This document shows positions 16,354-27,798 of a DNA stretch of 64,000 nt, piece by piece. Below the pieces are notes generated by a model that was not told the DNA's origin, did no database searches, and saw only the letters and a list, made by a program, of their open reading frames with translations. Source of the stretch: Azolla pinnata (Eukaryota; Streptophyta; Polypodiopsida; Salviniales; Salviniaceae); assembly GCA_037176905.1 (NCBI GenBank), contig JBBBWG010012112.1, forward strand, positions 1 to 64,000. The letters run 5' to 3'. Within the stretch, counting starts at the first letter, position 1; each line of letters begins with the position of its first letter. Made by a program: the position numbers and the translations under genes.

Positions 16354-18711
16354 ATGAAGAAGGAAGGAAGGAAGGCATCTATCTATCTCTCCATAGATCC
16401 TCTTCTCTGCAACCACGACGACGACGGCGGCGGCGGCGGCGGCGGCGGCGGCGCAGAAGACGAACCGACGGGAATCCACCGCCACGACGGACGACGACGC
16501 TCGCCTATGGCTGCTGCTTCCCATCATCCCGCGGAGCGCGAGGATGCGGTGATATGCTTCGAATTCGTCCCTGTCCCTGTCCCTGGAGGAGGAGGAGGAG
16601 GAGGTGGAGGAGGAGGAGGATCAGCCCACCACCATCAGCAGCTCGATTACAATGTCCCGCTGCTGTCGATCAGGAGACAGAAGCTCTGCGGAGGAGGAGG
16701 AGGAGGAGGAGGAGGAGGAGGAGGAGGAGGCGGAGCAGGAGGAGCAGGAAGTGGTGGTGGTGATGGAGGCGCTGCCTGTCAGCCGCCGCCGGCCGCAGCA
16801 GCAGCCACAGCCGCCTTGCCTCCTCCGCTACCGCATCACCGAGGCCGCTGGAAGCTCAGCTCGGAGCTCAGCAAACAGCCGGTGAGACTGCCTGGCGCTA
16901 TCCCCTTCCTGTGGGAGCAAAGCCCAGGCCGCCCCAAACTACAGCTCCTCCAATCCCATCCTCCTCCTCAAATCCATACCGCCACTGCAGCATGCTCTTC
17001 TGCCTCCTCCTCCTCCTCCTCCTCCTCCTCCTCCTCCTCTTCGTCGTCATCATCGTCAGAGCCATCGCTTAATGGTGGTGGTGGTCGAATCGTCGCTGCC
17101 CCTGCAAGAGCCGAGCTCGTCTCCTTCCACCGGCTCGCCGCCGATGGCGCGGCTACGCAGCCCGCTGCTGCTGCTGCTGCTGTGCATGATGGGCGAGCAC
17201 TCACGGCGGCGGCGGAGATTCCTCCCAACCGCGCCACCGATGCATGGAGCACTCGAGCCAAGATCAGGGGCGCAACGCCATGCAATGTACTGCCAGCAAC
17301 AGCGGGAGCGATGGTGGAGGAGGAGGATGTGCAGGCTAGCTCCTGCAAGCCTCGGCTGCTGCTAGCGCAGAGGAGGAGGAGGAGAAGAAGGCGGCGGCAG
17401 CCGCAGCAGCAGCAGCTGCTGCAGGCGGAGCCAAGCAAGGTTATGCTCCATTACTGCTCCAGCCGCCTTGTGTCCCTCCATCTCCTCAGGGAAGCTGCGG
17501 TGCAGCTGTTCGGCGCCATGGCCAAGCCCAAATTCAGCTGCAACACTAGCACCATCACCACCACCACCACCACCACCATTACCACCAACATTACCACCAT
17601 TACTACTACCACAGCTACAGCATCCATGCCGCCGCCGCCGCCGCCGCTGCCGCCAGCAGCACCCACCTGCAATTCTTACCGTTATTATGCCCATCGTCGG
17701 CTGTATTCGGCATCATCATCGCCGCATCCCGTCACCGCGACTGATCTTGCTGTCTCGACTGCTGGAGGATCATCAGATCATCGTCGTCGGGTGCCGCGGC
17801 CCCCCTCCCATGGCGCCGCCACTTGCACCTTGTTGGCCTCCTCCCGGGCTGCCCCTGATGACGATGATGACGATGATGATGGTGATGATGATGACAGCGA
17901 TGATGATGATGTTGTTGCTCCCCGGATGCAGAAGAAGAGCGCCTGGCGCAGGTCACAAGGGATTATCACCAAAGCTGAGGAGGAAGAGAAGGAGACGGAG
18001 AAGGAGACGACGACGGCTGCTGGAGCAGGAGGAGCAGGAGGGGTGGGCTGGCCCCTAGGTCTATCCGCAGCTGCCAGGACGAGCTTAAAACCCAAGCACA
18101 GCCCTACGAGCCCAAAACCTACCCCCAACCCTAACCCTAACCCTAACCCTAACCCTAACCATAACCCTAACTTCAACCGTCACTTCAACCCTAACTTCAA
18201 CCCTAACCCTAACTTCAACCGTCACTTCAACCCTAACCCTAGGCCGAAGCCTGAGCATGGGCGCGTCGACGCCCCGCTGCCGCCGCCGCCGCTGCTGCCG
18301 CCGCCCCCTCACGGGGGCTCCTGGTTGAAGAAGGCCCTCCTCCTCGCCTCGCNNNNNNNNNNNNNNNNNNNNNNNNNNNNNNNNNNNNNNNNNNNNNNNN
18401 NNNNNNNNNNNNNNNNNNNNNNNNNNNNNNNNNNNNNNNNNNNNNNNNNNNNGCTGCCGCCGCCGCCGCTGCTGCCGCCGCCCCCTCACGGGGGCTCCTG
18501 GTTGAAGAAGGCCCTCCTCCTCGCCTCGCCTCGTCCAGGCCTCCCTGCAGCGAGCAGCAGCAGCACTCCACCGCCGGCCATGGCGCTCCTCCCGTCAGGT
18601 GCAACAACAACAGCAGGAGCAGGAGCAGGCGTGCTGCTGCTCAGCCCGTCGTATCGCCACGTGAAGAGCTCGTCGTGGCAGGGAGGAGGAGGAGGGCCAT
18701 GGCGATGGTGA
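16354..18711 (+). CDS. DUF688 domain protein, extremely low-complexity, interrupted by an assembly gap
   Basis: One open exon of 785 codons as assembled. Two conserved islands identify the plant-specific DUF688 family: LDYNVPLLSIRRQKL at residue ~97, and PVRLPGAIPFLWEQSPGRPK at ~176-195. The latter is the family's PGA-PF-WE-PG-PK signature. The family's molecular function is unknown. Between and after these islands the protein is mostly homopolymer: Gly runs from GGA/GGC repeats, Ser runs from TCC, plus Thr-, Asp- and Pro-rich runs and an Asn-Pro stretch from CCCTAA repeats. A 100-N gap (18353-18452) has identical 77-base flanks. Merging them removes 177 bases and keeps the frame, so the true length is probably 726 residues. 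The start may instead be 16507 (MAAASHHPAE). GC content is far above the neighbours. Confidence 0.7.
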   Translation: MKKEGRKASIYLSIDPLLCNHDDDGGGGGGGGGAEDEPTGIHRHDGRRRSPMAAASHHPAEREDAVICFEFVPVPVPGGGGGGGGGGGGSAHHHQQLDYNVPLLSIRRQKLCGGGGGGGGGGGGGGGAGGAGSGGGDGGAACQPPPAAAAATAALPPPLPHHRGRWKLSSELSKQPVRLPGAIPFLWEQSPGRPKLQLLQSHPPPQIHTATAACSSASSSSSSSSSSSSSSSSSSEPSLNGGGGRIVAAPARAELVSFHRLAADGAATQPAAAAAAVHDGRALTAAAEIPPNRATDAWSTRAKIRGATPCNVLPATAGAMVEEEDVQASSCKPRLLLAQRRRRRRRRRQPQQQQLLQAEPSKVMLHYCSSRLVSLHLLREAAVQLFGAMAKPKFSCNTSTITTTTTTTITTNITTITTTTATASMPPPPPPLPPAAPTCNSYRYYAHRRLYSASSSPHPVTATDLAVSTAGGSSDHRRRVPRPPSHGAATCTLLASSRAAPDDDDDDDDGDDDDSDDDDVVAPRMQKKSAWRRSQGIITKAEEEEKETEKETTTAAGAGGAGGVGWPLGLSAAARTSLKPKHSPTSPKPTPNPNPNPNPNPNHNPNFNRHFNPNFNPNPNFNRHFNPNPRPKPEHGRVDAPLPPPPLLPPPPHGGSWLKKALLLASXXXXXXXXXXXXXXXXXXXXXXXXXXXXXXXXXXLPPPPLLPPPPHGGSWLKKALLLASPRPGLPAASSSSTPPPAMALLPSGATTTAGAGAGVLLLSPSYRHVKSSSWQGGGGGPWRW
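18125..18243 (+). repeat. Interstitial CCCTAA/TTAGGG-type telomeric hexamer array inside the DUF688 frame
   Basis: Five perfect CCCTAA hexamers (18128-18157) are followed by variant units (CATAAC, CTTCAAC, CGTCACTTCAAC). The six-base period preserves the reading frame and encodes alternating Asn-Pro, then Asn-Phe-Asn-Arg-His-Phe variants. Plant telomeres normally use the seven-base TTTAGGG unit, so this is a vertebrate-type hexamer or a chance microsatellite rather than an old chromosome end. Confidence 0.8.
18276..18529. other. Scaffold gap of 100 N with identical 77-bp flanks
   Basis: Bases 18353-18452 are N. The 77 bases before the gap (18276-18352) are repeated without visible change directly after it (18453-18529). 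An unmerged overlap between two contigs is the simplest explanation; a true tandem repeat is the alternative. Confidence 0.9.
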
Positions 18712-19557
18712 CCTTGCTTCCTTCCCCTGTTCCTTCTTTTCCCCCCTGTTGTTGAAGTGGGCATTTGGGCTGATCTCGGGTTCGAATCCTGGTGTGGGTG
18801 CCAACCACCAGCCTGTAAAGAAAAATTACACACAAAAACATGGATCTAGAAGCGGCACCATTTTTTCACTCCAAGGATTTTGTGTACTCGTTAGCAGTAG
18901 TACTAGCGTCAGCTCCGTAGTAGATTTTGCGGCCCTCGTGCACATTGTACATTGGCAGTCCAATGAAGTGGACCCGATCGACCCTGCGATCCCAATAGGG
19001 ACATAGATCCCCTCTTGTGTCCACAGGGAAAACTCACCAAAACATGGAATGCCCAAACCCTCAAAACCATGGTCCGATCTCTTCTCGGATACTTGAGAAT
19101 CGACCACGTTAACGACACGTTCTATGTAAGCTTGGATGTTTCGGACTTTCAATCCGTCCGTTTTGTTCCTCCTTCAAGTAGTAGTAACACTCGGGTGGAT
19201 CCATTTTGTAAGCGCTTTTTACTCGCAGTCACTTCTTGTAACACTTACCTTCACAGGTACAAAATTCGGAAAAGAAACAAACTCCTTGCGACGCAGAGAA
19301 GCGATATTCAGTTGCCCAAATTTACATTCTGCCAGTGCCAACAATCTACCCCTCGCATAATAAAACTAGAACCCCGGCCAAAATAAACCCTGCTTCAAAT
19401 AAGAGAACCTCCCCTCCTCTGTTCGCTGGCATTAGAACCGCAAGCACCAAAAAGACATCCATGTACCACATTTTCCATACATGTATGTTCGTTCAGCTGG
19501 ACCACGGATAAGACTTTCAAATCGACCAGTCGGAATGAATCAGCATTAGCATCCACA
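18712..19557. other. Intergenic stretch between the DUF688 and TraB-family genes, with a tRNA-like B box
   Basis: Holds the 3' ends of two convergent genes. At about 18778-18788 lies a perfect Pol III B-box (GGTTCGAATCC), flanked by GGGCTGATCTCG and TGGTGTGGGTGCCA, as in the T-arm of a tRNA or the head of a tRNA-derived SINE. I could not fold a full tRNA or find a convincing A box with poly(A) tail and target duplication, so it is noted only as a possible SINE fragment. Nothing else recognised. Confidence 0.4.
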
Positions 19558-22500
19558 CTATGTAGAAAAGGAATGATGATATACACGAAGTAACAAGGCA
19601 CCACTAACAGCAAATACAGGCACAAGAATGTAGTATTTGGGAATCGTTGTCCAAAAGGACACCCTACTTGGGACCTCCATCAGACTCTTAACCTGCAAAT
19701 AGATCGTCCCGGCATAAATTTTATGATATATATGACATTTGTGTGGAAACAAATACACACAGAGATAAAAACAATCCCTTCCATACTCACCGAGATCTCC
19801 TGCTCCCAGTAACTTTTTATGCCAGGTACATGCCCTTTCCCAACCACCGCTACAACTGAGGAATGCTTCTCGGCTACCTTCTGTAGCACTGCCGTCATAA
19901 ACCTGAATGATTGATGAATAAATTTAGCGTTCAAACCATATGAGACTGAAAAGCACGAGCTTCAAAATACAACCAACCCTAAAAAAGCTAGTACATATAC
20001 ATGAGACGTTCTTCCATTCAATAGAATTAGAATACAATGCACATCTGAAGTTCAAAATGTCCTGTAATTTTATGTCAGACTGGAGTCATGATCAAAATTT
20101 GGTAGCCGTGCTCATAAACATACTTCAGGTAATATCTGTTTCTCAGAGGTGAAGTAGACAATCGAGCTTTGGCTCGTTATTGGGATCAAAAGGATATACG
20201 TCTATGGAGTATGATCTTGGATGCATGCACCTATGATGACAATCAAACTTGGAAAAAGAAAGCAAAATATTATATTGAACTTGGAAGAAGAAAAACAACA
20301 TTGCGCAGTGCAGTCTCTGCAAAACCAACCAAAGAGATATCTAAAAAATGCTGGCCAGGCCTGACACAGAGAGAGTAAGAAAAATATGCATATATCAATA
20401 TTTACTTAAGACGAAAAAAATTCTATGACACAAATCACAGACACTATTTTGGGACAGTGTGGAGGCTTTCGCTCCATCCAAAGGCATCAAGAAGGTGTTT
20501 CTTCAATTGAAGCATGCCACTAGCAGGTCTGTCATACATGTTAAAAGAAAATGTTCCAAGGGCTGAATATAATAATTCATCATTTACATATTCATTCAAG
20601 CGTTCAGCACGTGAAAAAAGAGATGACACATTCAATCCTCACAATATATGTCTTCCAATGCATATGGGCACCATTGATAAGGACCACAATAAATTATTAA
20701 GTCGGAAGAACAAGGTAACTTACATGTCTCTTTCAGCTACTAATGTCTCCATAACAGTTGGGAATGACTTTCCTAATTCGCGGAAAGCAACTGTGAACAT
20801 GTCAGCATCTTGCAATTGTTCAATCTGAAAGTCATAGGTAAATTTCGTTATGGTGACCTATTGAATCTGAAGATTTTCAATTTTTATCCGTTACCATGCA
20901 GTAGCTGGAATAATAATAAATTGTTTGAAGTGCAGCAAGAGTATGGTTTTATTAAGAACCGACTCACAACAGGAAGAGAGCTTGGTGAAAGCAAAGAGCA
21001 TACAACAATTTTCAATTTAGTATGCATGCATAAAGTTTAAACTTTTCTGAGACATGAAACGATGTTATTAACAGGAAGGTTACCATTCCTTGTAGTTCCT
21101 CTGCACTAGGTAGTGCAATGGCTTGAAAGACTAGGCCAAAGATAAATTTTACTCTGTACCAAAGACTCATCCTGCCCCATGTCCTCCTCAACGTTATCTG
21201 AAAGACATCATTTAGCAGCATAAATTTCCAAACAAGAAAACTCCAAGAAAAAAAGAAATATATATTGATGGCCTAAGACACCAAATAAAAGTTACATATT
21301 GAAATGTTATTACATTTTTCGAACATCCAACCAAAAAGAATAGAGATAGTGTGGTACACAGTCTTGTCAGTTTATAAACTCTTCTAGCTTCTATGCTTGA
21401 GAAGCAATGAGCATTGGTTTAATGGGGATAGTTTGGAGTTCACACATAAAATGCTATGACGACTGTCATTTCTGTGCCAAAATAGCTAGACCTTGCAGCT
21501 TCTAGATTTGGAAATGCTGCAAACATAACTTATACTTGACAGAAACAATATAAATCACCTGTACATCTCGATCGCCAAGGACAACCTTGGCTCCACATGC
21601 TTTAGCTTCTTGATAAGCAATGCGGAATTCTGATCCTGGGAAAACCTCCATTTTAGATGCAACCTGCAAAAAAACAGCATTAAAGCTTCTGAGATCAATT
21701 TAGAAATTGTAACCATAAATGAACACTCATAAGCAATTGTTGTGTTGAATGATGCATCATAGAAGTACACAATAAAGATGTGTACATCTACTGGTGACTT
21801 TATACAAATGCATCTCTCTATGTACAACCATAAATGTACCTATTAGTAAATCATACGTATGCATGTACAGCAATGAGGAAGAAGTTGAATATAACCCCAA
21901 TGCACAGTTATACCGGTGATACTGGTCACGCAAAGAAAGAGTAAAAGTACCATAGAAAGTGATAATGGCGGAGCAACTAACAAAAACTGAAGAAGTTACA
22001 GAAACTGCTCAGCACTCACAGAAAAGCTCAACCATTTGAGTGAAAATATTCATAAGCGCATTTAAAGGAGCAAAAACGGAAGACATTATGGAAAATGCAC
22101 AGCACTGATACCATATCACTCAAACTTTTGCACAGAAAAGTTCAATGCATCATCTGCGAAAGCTGCTTACCCACAAACGTCACGGCAAAGTACAACAAAG
22201 AATATAAACAAACCAATAAAACTACATGTGCTAATGTTTTTGAGTTAGAGGATCCCAACTTGCAAGTAGAGAAAGAAAATTCTTACTAGTGAAAATTAAC
22301 AAAATATACCTTAGCCAAAAACCAACTGTAGATAACACCCAACAAATTTGAACGTTTTTGCTTCCATGAATTAAGCATTTCTGAAAGTGTTGGTACCTGC
22401 CAAGAAGTTATAGAGCTTATGTACTGCACTGAGGATTCATGCAATTAACTGCGTCCAGAAAGTTAGAAGATTCTCAACGTAGTACCCTACATAAAATGTG

Positions 22501-25500
22501 TCAGGGCAGCCAATTTACCAGACCCAATAATACTTTGAGTTATACCTCATTTTTCTTCACTGCATGAAGGTGGAGGCTATTGACAAACCAGACATAAGAA
22601 AGTCGCAAAAATCATGGACTAGTTGTAGAGCATATAATACATGCCTGCAACATGATTGCAGAGATATTGATCTTGACATGGAACAGAGCAATGGGCGATG
22701 TAGCAGATCCACTTGGCTTTGATGAGTAGATGTACTTTTGGAGATAAAGGTCTTATGATGGTGAGAACTTAAATAGCTACTTTTTATATGAGATAACAAT
22801 AAACTTTTAAAAGACATGTTAAAATGCTTCCAAACATGCATTCTTTATGTTCTATTTTTCAGAATAGTAGATTTGCATGCAAGATCATGGTGTTATAGCA
22901 CATTGATGCTTGATATCATGTATGGACGGCAGAGAATAAATCATATAACTTCAAATGATTATCCTAGTGTCATACTACGTACCTACATTCTCCTAGAGAG
23001 GACATACAGAGCCTCATCTTATTTGGGGTATACAGGCTGAAAAAAACTAGTGGAATTACACAGCCCCAGAATTCTACCAGTTCTATCAGCCTCACATCAA
23101 GCTACAGCTGTTGGAAACTAGAGGTGCCCAGACAGTTGGGAATGCGGCTGATAATTCGTTTTGGTAAGCCCACATGGCACATAATTTGGGAGTGTTTCTC
23201 CTATGTAGAGGGGATAAGCTCACTATGCCATGCAGGGAAAAAAACAGAGAACCTGGGTTCTGAGGAGGGCGGGATTTGCACTGTACTCCCAAGTAATTGG
23301 AGTTCTATTAACAAATTTAGCTTACAGATGCATACACTTCGAAGGACAGCATACATCAAATCTTTGCATACCCTTCGGTGTGGCCGTAGAGGGCATAAAA
23401 AACATGATTGAAATTTACAAAAAGCTGGTAAGGAAGGAGAATCATCCAAACAATAGAGTTGTGACTGTTGAACAAAGGAAAAGGAGGAGGAAATGTAAAT
23501 TCAAGGGTCAATACTGAAGAGATGGTTAACCAAAGACATTTATTATGTACTACAGGTACCGCAACAAATACCACTTTGGGAGATGCCTTCAAAAGATTCA
23601 ACCTTGGATATTTCACTCTGGTGGCCCCTGTCATTTTCACTCCTTCAGGGGAGCATTTTTGGGAAATTTTATCTTTGGATATAGCCATAGTTGCAGCAGG
23701 GCAGACATGGCATTGTCATACTGGCCATAGCGAATAGTGAAGAGTTGACATTGGACAAACTTGTTCCAAGAATAAAGAAGCATTTGCTATCTGTGGAACA
23801 CCTGATTTACAAGGCTATTCCATTGTCTTCACATGTGAATTATGAAAGATTGTTCATGGTACAAGGCTCACTGATCATTTGACGAGAGAGAACTACTCTA
23901 CTGTCTCAAGGTGAGCTCTTCTTTGTAGATTCATTGCAATATTGTATGAGTTCAAAATGGACTTGATGCACAAAAGGTTGGCGCATGAGTCAAAAGTATT
24001 TGGAGACCTTACCCTTTTCTCATCAGTTGGATAATAAGTTTGACTTTTGTAACAACTGTGCTTGAAAAACGAAGTTCTTACTACTATAGTTCAAGAACAC
24101 AACCATCCATTGAGTTCTTTATTAGATAACTCAAACATTTCAAGAAATACCGAGAAAAGCTTCACAAGTTTCATGCATTATAGTAAGTAGGAATAAGGCT
24201 TCCATTTCATCACCAAAGCATAATAAACTAACTAAGCACTCAAATATACTCCACTATAAGCTTGGCATCTTCAACTCATGCATCTGATTAGAAGCATTAT
24301 ACTTCCCTCTAACAGCAAATAGCAAACTAATCAATGGAGAAACCTAGAGGCCTTACACTGACCAACTATGCATAACTAACTGGTTCACTATAAGGGCACT
24401 TATGAGCAGATCCACATGCCTTCCCGCTTCCGTAGATATGTGTTGTACTTTCCACAACAAATCCCTGTATTAATGGTTACCATAGTTCCTATATTTCATT
24501 TAGATCACGGCCTAGTTTCATAGGTTAACTAGCTAGATCAGGCATAATTAATTTTTTCTTTAAACTGTACTCACGATTTCCATGAATGTGACATTTCGTT
24601 TAGCACTTTGAATACAACCTCCAGTTCGTACCCATCCAGGATAATTGGGTATTGTAGTTTACTTTGCTCTTTATAGACTTCTTGCTATAAATACCTTACC
24701 TCAAACTCTGCCGTAGTCAGCAAGAACCTCCGCTTCTCACATAGCTCCAAAAATACCACCTGCCTAAGTATGACTCAGAAAGATATACAGCAAACAGATG
24801 ATCGTTAACAAGATTGTACAAATGATACCTCTGGCTTAAGGAAGCTGGTTACTGCTTGAACCTCTTTGCAAGATTCCTGTGATGGATGCATCATAACAAA
24901 CATCATCAACATAAGATCTCATGAGCAATGTTACAGATCAAAAAAAGGGGAGCCAAAACCTTTGAAACATGGGCAGTGCCCACTAAATAGACATAGCTGC
25001 AACCACCCGCCGCTTGAGATTCTCGGGTTAAAGTAACAACTCCTTTGCAAATACTAGGCAGCATTTCTCTCTTAACATCCTCAGGAATTTCTTCTTCATT
25101 TGAAAGACCTGAAGGATCCTACCATTCAAAAGCAAGTAAATGTAGAGTCACTGCTGCACATGGAACTTTATAAAATGTATCCACACTGTCATTATATCTA
25201 TGTGCTAAGTCAATTTAATTGTTTTTAAGGGAATCCAATAATTTTTAGCTTGCAGAACTAAATTAAACTTATTAGGTGGGTATCAACACATACTTCACAG
25301 CCTAATTTCTAAGAGTATCCTGTAATCTCATCAATTCATGAAAAAATTAATGATAAGGACACTGACGTGTGCATTGCAATCTATGGTGTACAATAGATTT
25401 GGGTTTGTGGCAGGTGGTTCTTATTTTTCCTATATAAAAATGGCAAAAGACACCACAATTTTAAAATTTCTATACAGTTCAGAACCATATGAACTCCAGA

Positions 25501-26620
25501 ATCATGCAATGCATTGTGCTACTGTATGAACGTGCTTTTTTTGGTATAAGAAATAAACGACTCCAATCAGGAGAGACTATACAGCACATTACTTCACTCC
25601 CACCATGATCATCAAATCTACTGATGAATCAACAATGATCTCGATTGCATGAAATTATGAACGTCATGATAAACATATTTAGTCATAAACAAAATTTGGC
25701 TCGATCATAATAACATCTCTATTCTTTAACCCAACAACTTTAGTGAATGCCCATCTTCTTGAGGAGCATCACCAAAAGCTCAAATTAATTTTTGTAATTC
25801 TAATACTCCACTATTGTGATAGTCCATGATGTAATTTTCATAGAACCTTTTCTAGAAATACTGATGGTTTCTTCTACAAAAAACAAAAACATCTGTCAGA
25901 TAGAACAAACATCTTTTGATCCACTTCCCTTCCCTCTCCCATTCATATTCCACTTCGGTCTCCATTTCAAATTTCCATCTTAAAAAATATTACTTTCTCT
26001 TCTCTAACCATGGCCACAAAGGAACCTCTTAGTTCGAAGTTGTTCTCCTCAAGTTTCCTAATCAGAATAATTCAAGATAGGCCATATGCCTGTCTAATAC
26101 AGCATATGTCCACCTTGGCTTGCATACTAGTACTATCACGTACCAAGCATTAATATTGACATATGGATACTCTGTAAAAAATACTCAAATGATGATCTAC
26201 CAGCAAAGCATAATGAGAAATAAATGTAAAAACTTGAGCACAATTATGTGAAACATAGAGTGATGGGCATATATTTACCTCTCCAGATGAACCAGAAATT
26301 TCTCCATTAGATACAGACTCCGGGTCTGAATCATCATCTGTTGAGGCATAGTAGCTGAGCTCCTCGCTGATCTCCCCACCATTTTGAGTCCATCCTGAAG
26401 AATCGCTCTTCTCTGGACTCTCTTCTATGCTCTGATTTGAACAATCAACCGGATTGTCTTTTGAGTCGGTGGCATCTCCTCCGTCCTTCCCTACTTCTTC
26501 ATCGACATTTGGTTGATTACATAGAGAAGGCCGGTTGCCGAGCTCCCCAGGTGGCATTTCGTTTACGCCTTCGTCTTTAGCTTCGCGTGGTAGTAAACCG
26601 CCATTAAAACCGTTCTGCAT
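19558..26620 (-). CDS. TraB-domain protein (TRABD/plant TRB family), 420 aa, tail-anchored
   Basis: Ten exons: 26620-26279, 25118-24960, 24876-24829, 24759-24700, 22396-22310, 21663-21559, 21197-21084, 20824-20724, 19902-19791, 19692-19558; phases match at every junction. After an acidic N-terminal exon (114 residues, with SDSSGWTQNGGEISEEL) comes the TraB domain: YVYLVGTAHVSKES with the GTAH motif, FLELCEKRR, FPGSEFRIAYQEA, LGDRDVQITLRR and VAVVGKGHVPGI. The last ~25 residues contain one hydrophobic segment (YYILVPVFAVSGALLL) followed by RVYHHSFST, a C-terminal tail anchor. Arabidopsis homologues sit in the mitochondrial outer membrane and take part in mitochondrion-ER contact and mitophagy; the same role is inferred here. 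The donor after exon 2 (GTTTTG) is weak. The first in-frame ATG is at 26620. Confidence 0.9.
22397..24699 (-). other. 2.3-kb fourth intron of the TraB-family gene
   Basis: Between the exon ending TTAEFE and the one starting VPTLSE. AT-rich. Several plus-strand open frames at 23124-23882 overlap one another but show no recognisable family, so I call them chance or a very old insertion. Intron 1 (25119-26278) is likewise featureless. Confidence 0.6.
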
Positions 26621-27798
26621 ACTGCTCTGCGCGCCCTGTCTGTACGTGTGTTGCTGATGTGCAGCAATTAGGGTTTCTTTTCTTCTTTTCTTCTGCTTAC
26701 ACTTCTTCCTATTATACAAGTCTAAGGCTGGTACATTGAAGAACGTGATCTATCTAGACCACAACCAGGGCCAGAACAAAGCAACATTCGAGCGATCAAT
26801 CGATCAACCGAGCACAAGCACGAAGATTTGATAGAATCTTCATCGAATACCGCTATATAGTGCTATATAATGAACACCACACGAAGATTTGACAGAATGA
26901 GGAATTGTATGTAAATCCTGGGATTGAGCAATTTAGCAATTGCATGTGCCAAGAGCAAGAGCATATAGCGATAGCTACCACGGGGGGTTGCTTAGGGGGG
27001 AGGTTAGTCAGATGTCTCTAATCTAGCATAGGGTTGCCCTTTATGGCCCCTCACCTCACAAGCATATTACTTCTACATCGGTTATTCTTGAGCGTTTTCT
27101 AAAAGTGAACAATTGCAATGGCAAGCAAAGTGAGACCTAAATGGTCAACAACAAGATCTTTGCACAATGGAATATCCATGCGAGACATAGATTTCAAGGT
27201 CCGTATTCAACAAGGTGGATTTGTCTCATAATAGGATCATAGCATGCCAAGATCCTATGTACAACAATAACACATCACACGATAAGCTCGATGCATGATA
27301 AACAGTTGATATAAGGATAGATACTTCATAGCAAACCCATTTTCATGGTGCTTTGAGCAAACCCAACATTCAATGTCAATTCTGTTTGACATGGAACAAT
27401 CATGCATCCAAACCTACCAGAGATAAAGCTGTTTGAGTTATGAGATAAAGCTCTCAACTCTTGCTGAATAAAATGCTGAAAAGAAACGATACACTGTTCT
27501 CATTGATTGACGAGCAAATCTCGAATAATTTTCATTCTTCAAGAAGCTCTTGAAGACACAACAAAGGAAAATAACAAAGGAGCCTGAAAAACCAGTAGGA
27601 TACAACGCACCATAGGCCGAGGAAGAATGAGACTGAAGGAGATGAAAGAGTAAATGAAGTGCGCATGTCGCTTGCTGTACACAGTATGAGGGAATGGAAA
27701 TAGGTAGCCACATTTCGATATAATCCAAAGACTTAGATGTAGATTGAGATAAGAACATTTGCACACTTACTCTCCTTGTAACTGTTGTCCACTTTCCC
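26621..27798. promoter_or_regulatory. Promoter region of the TraB gene and 3' flank of the coiled-coil gene
   Basis: Both flanking genes are on the minus strand, so this 1.2-kb gap carries the 3' end of the coiled-coil transcript (right side) and the promoter of the TraB gene (left side). No RNA gene, repeat or conserved frame was seen. The frame at 27438-27884 is a shadow overlapping the last coiled-coil exon. Confidence 0.5.

Noticed and set aside
18125-18243. Remnant of a chromosome end or fusion point
   Set aside because: Only about five perfect hexamers, of non-plant type, in frame within a coding exon and flanked by gene sequence on both sides.
18749-18815. tRNA gene suggested by GGTTCGAATCC
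   Set aside because: No matching acceptor stem, D-arm or anticodon stem upstream; only the B-box half is tRNA-like.
23124-23882. Overlapping plus-strand open frames in the fourth TraB intron
   Set aside because: Short, mutually overlapping and without recognisable domains.
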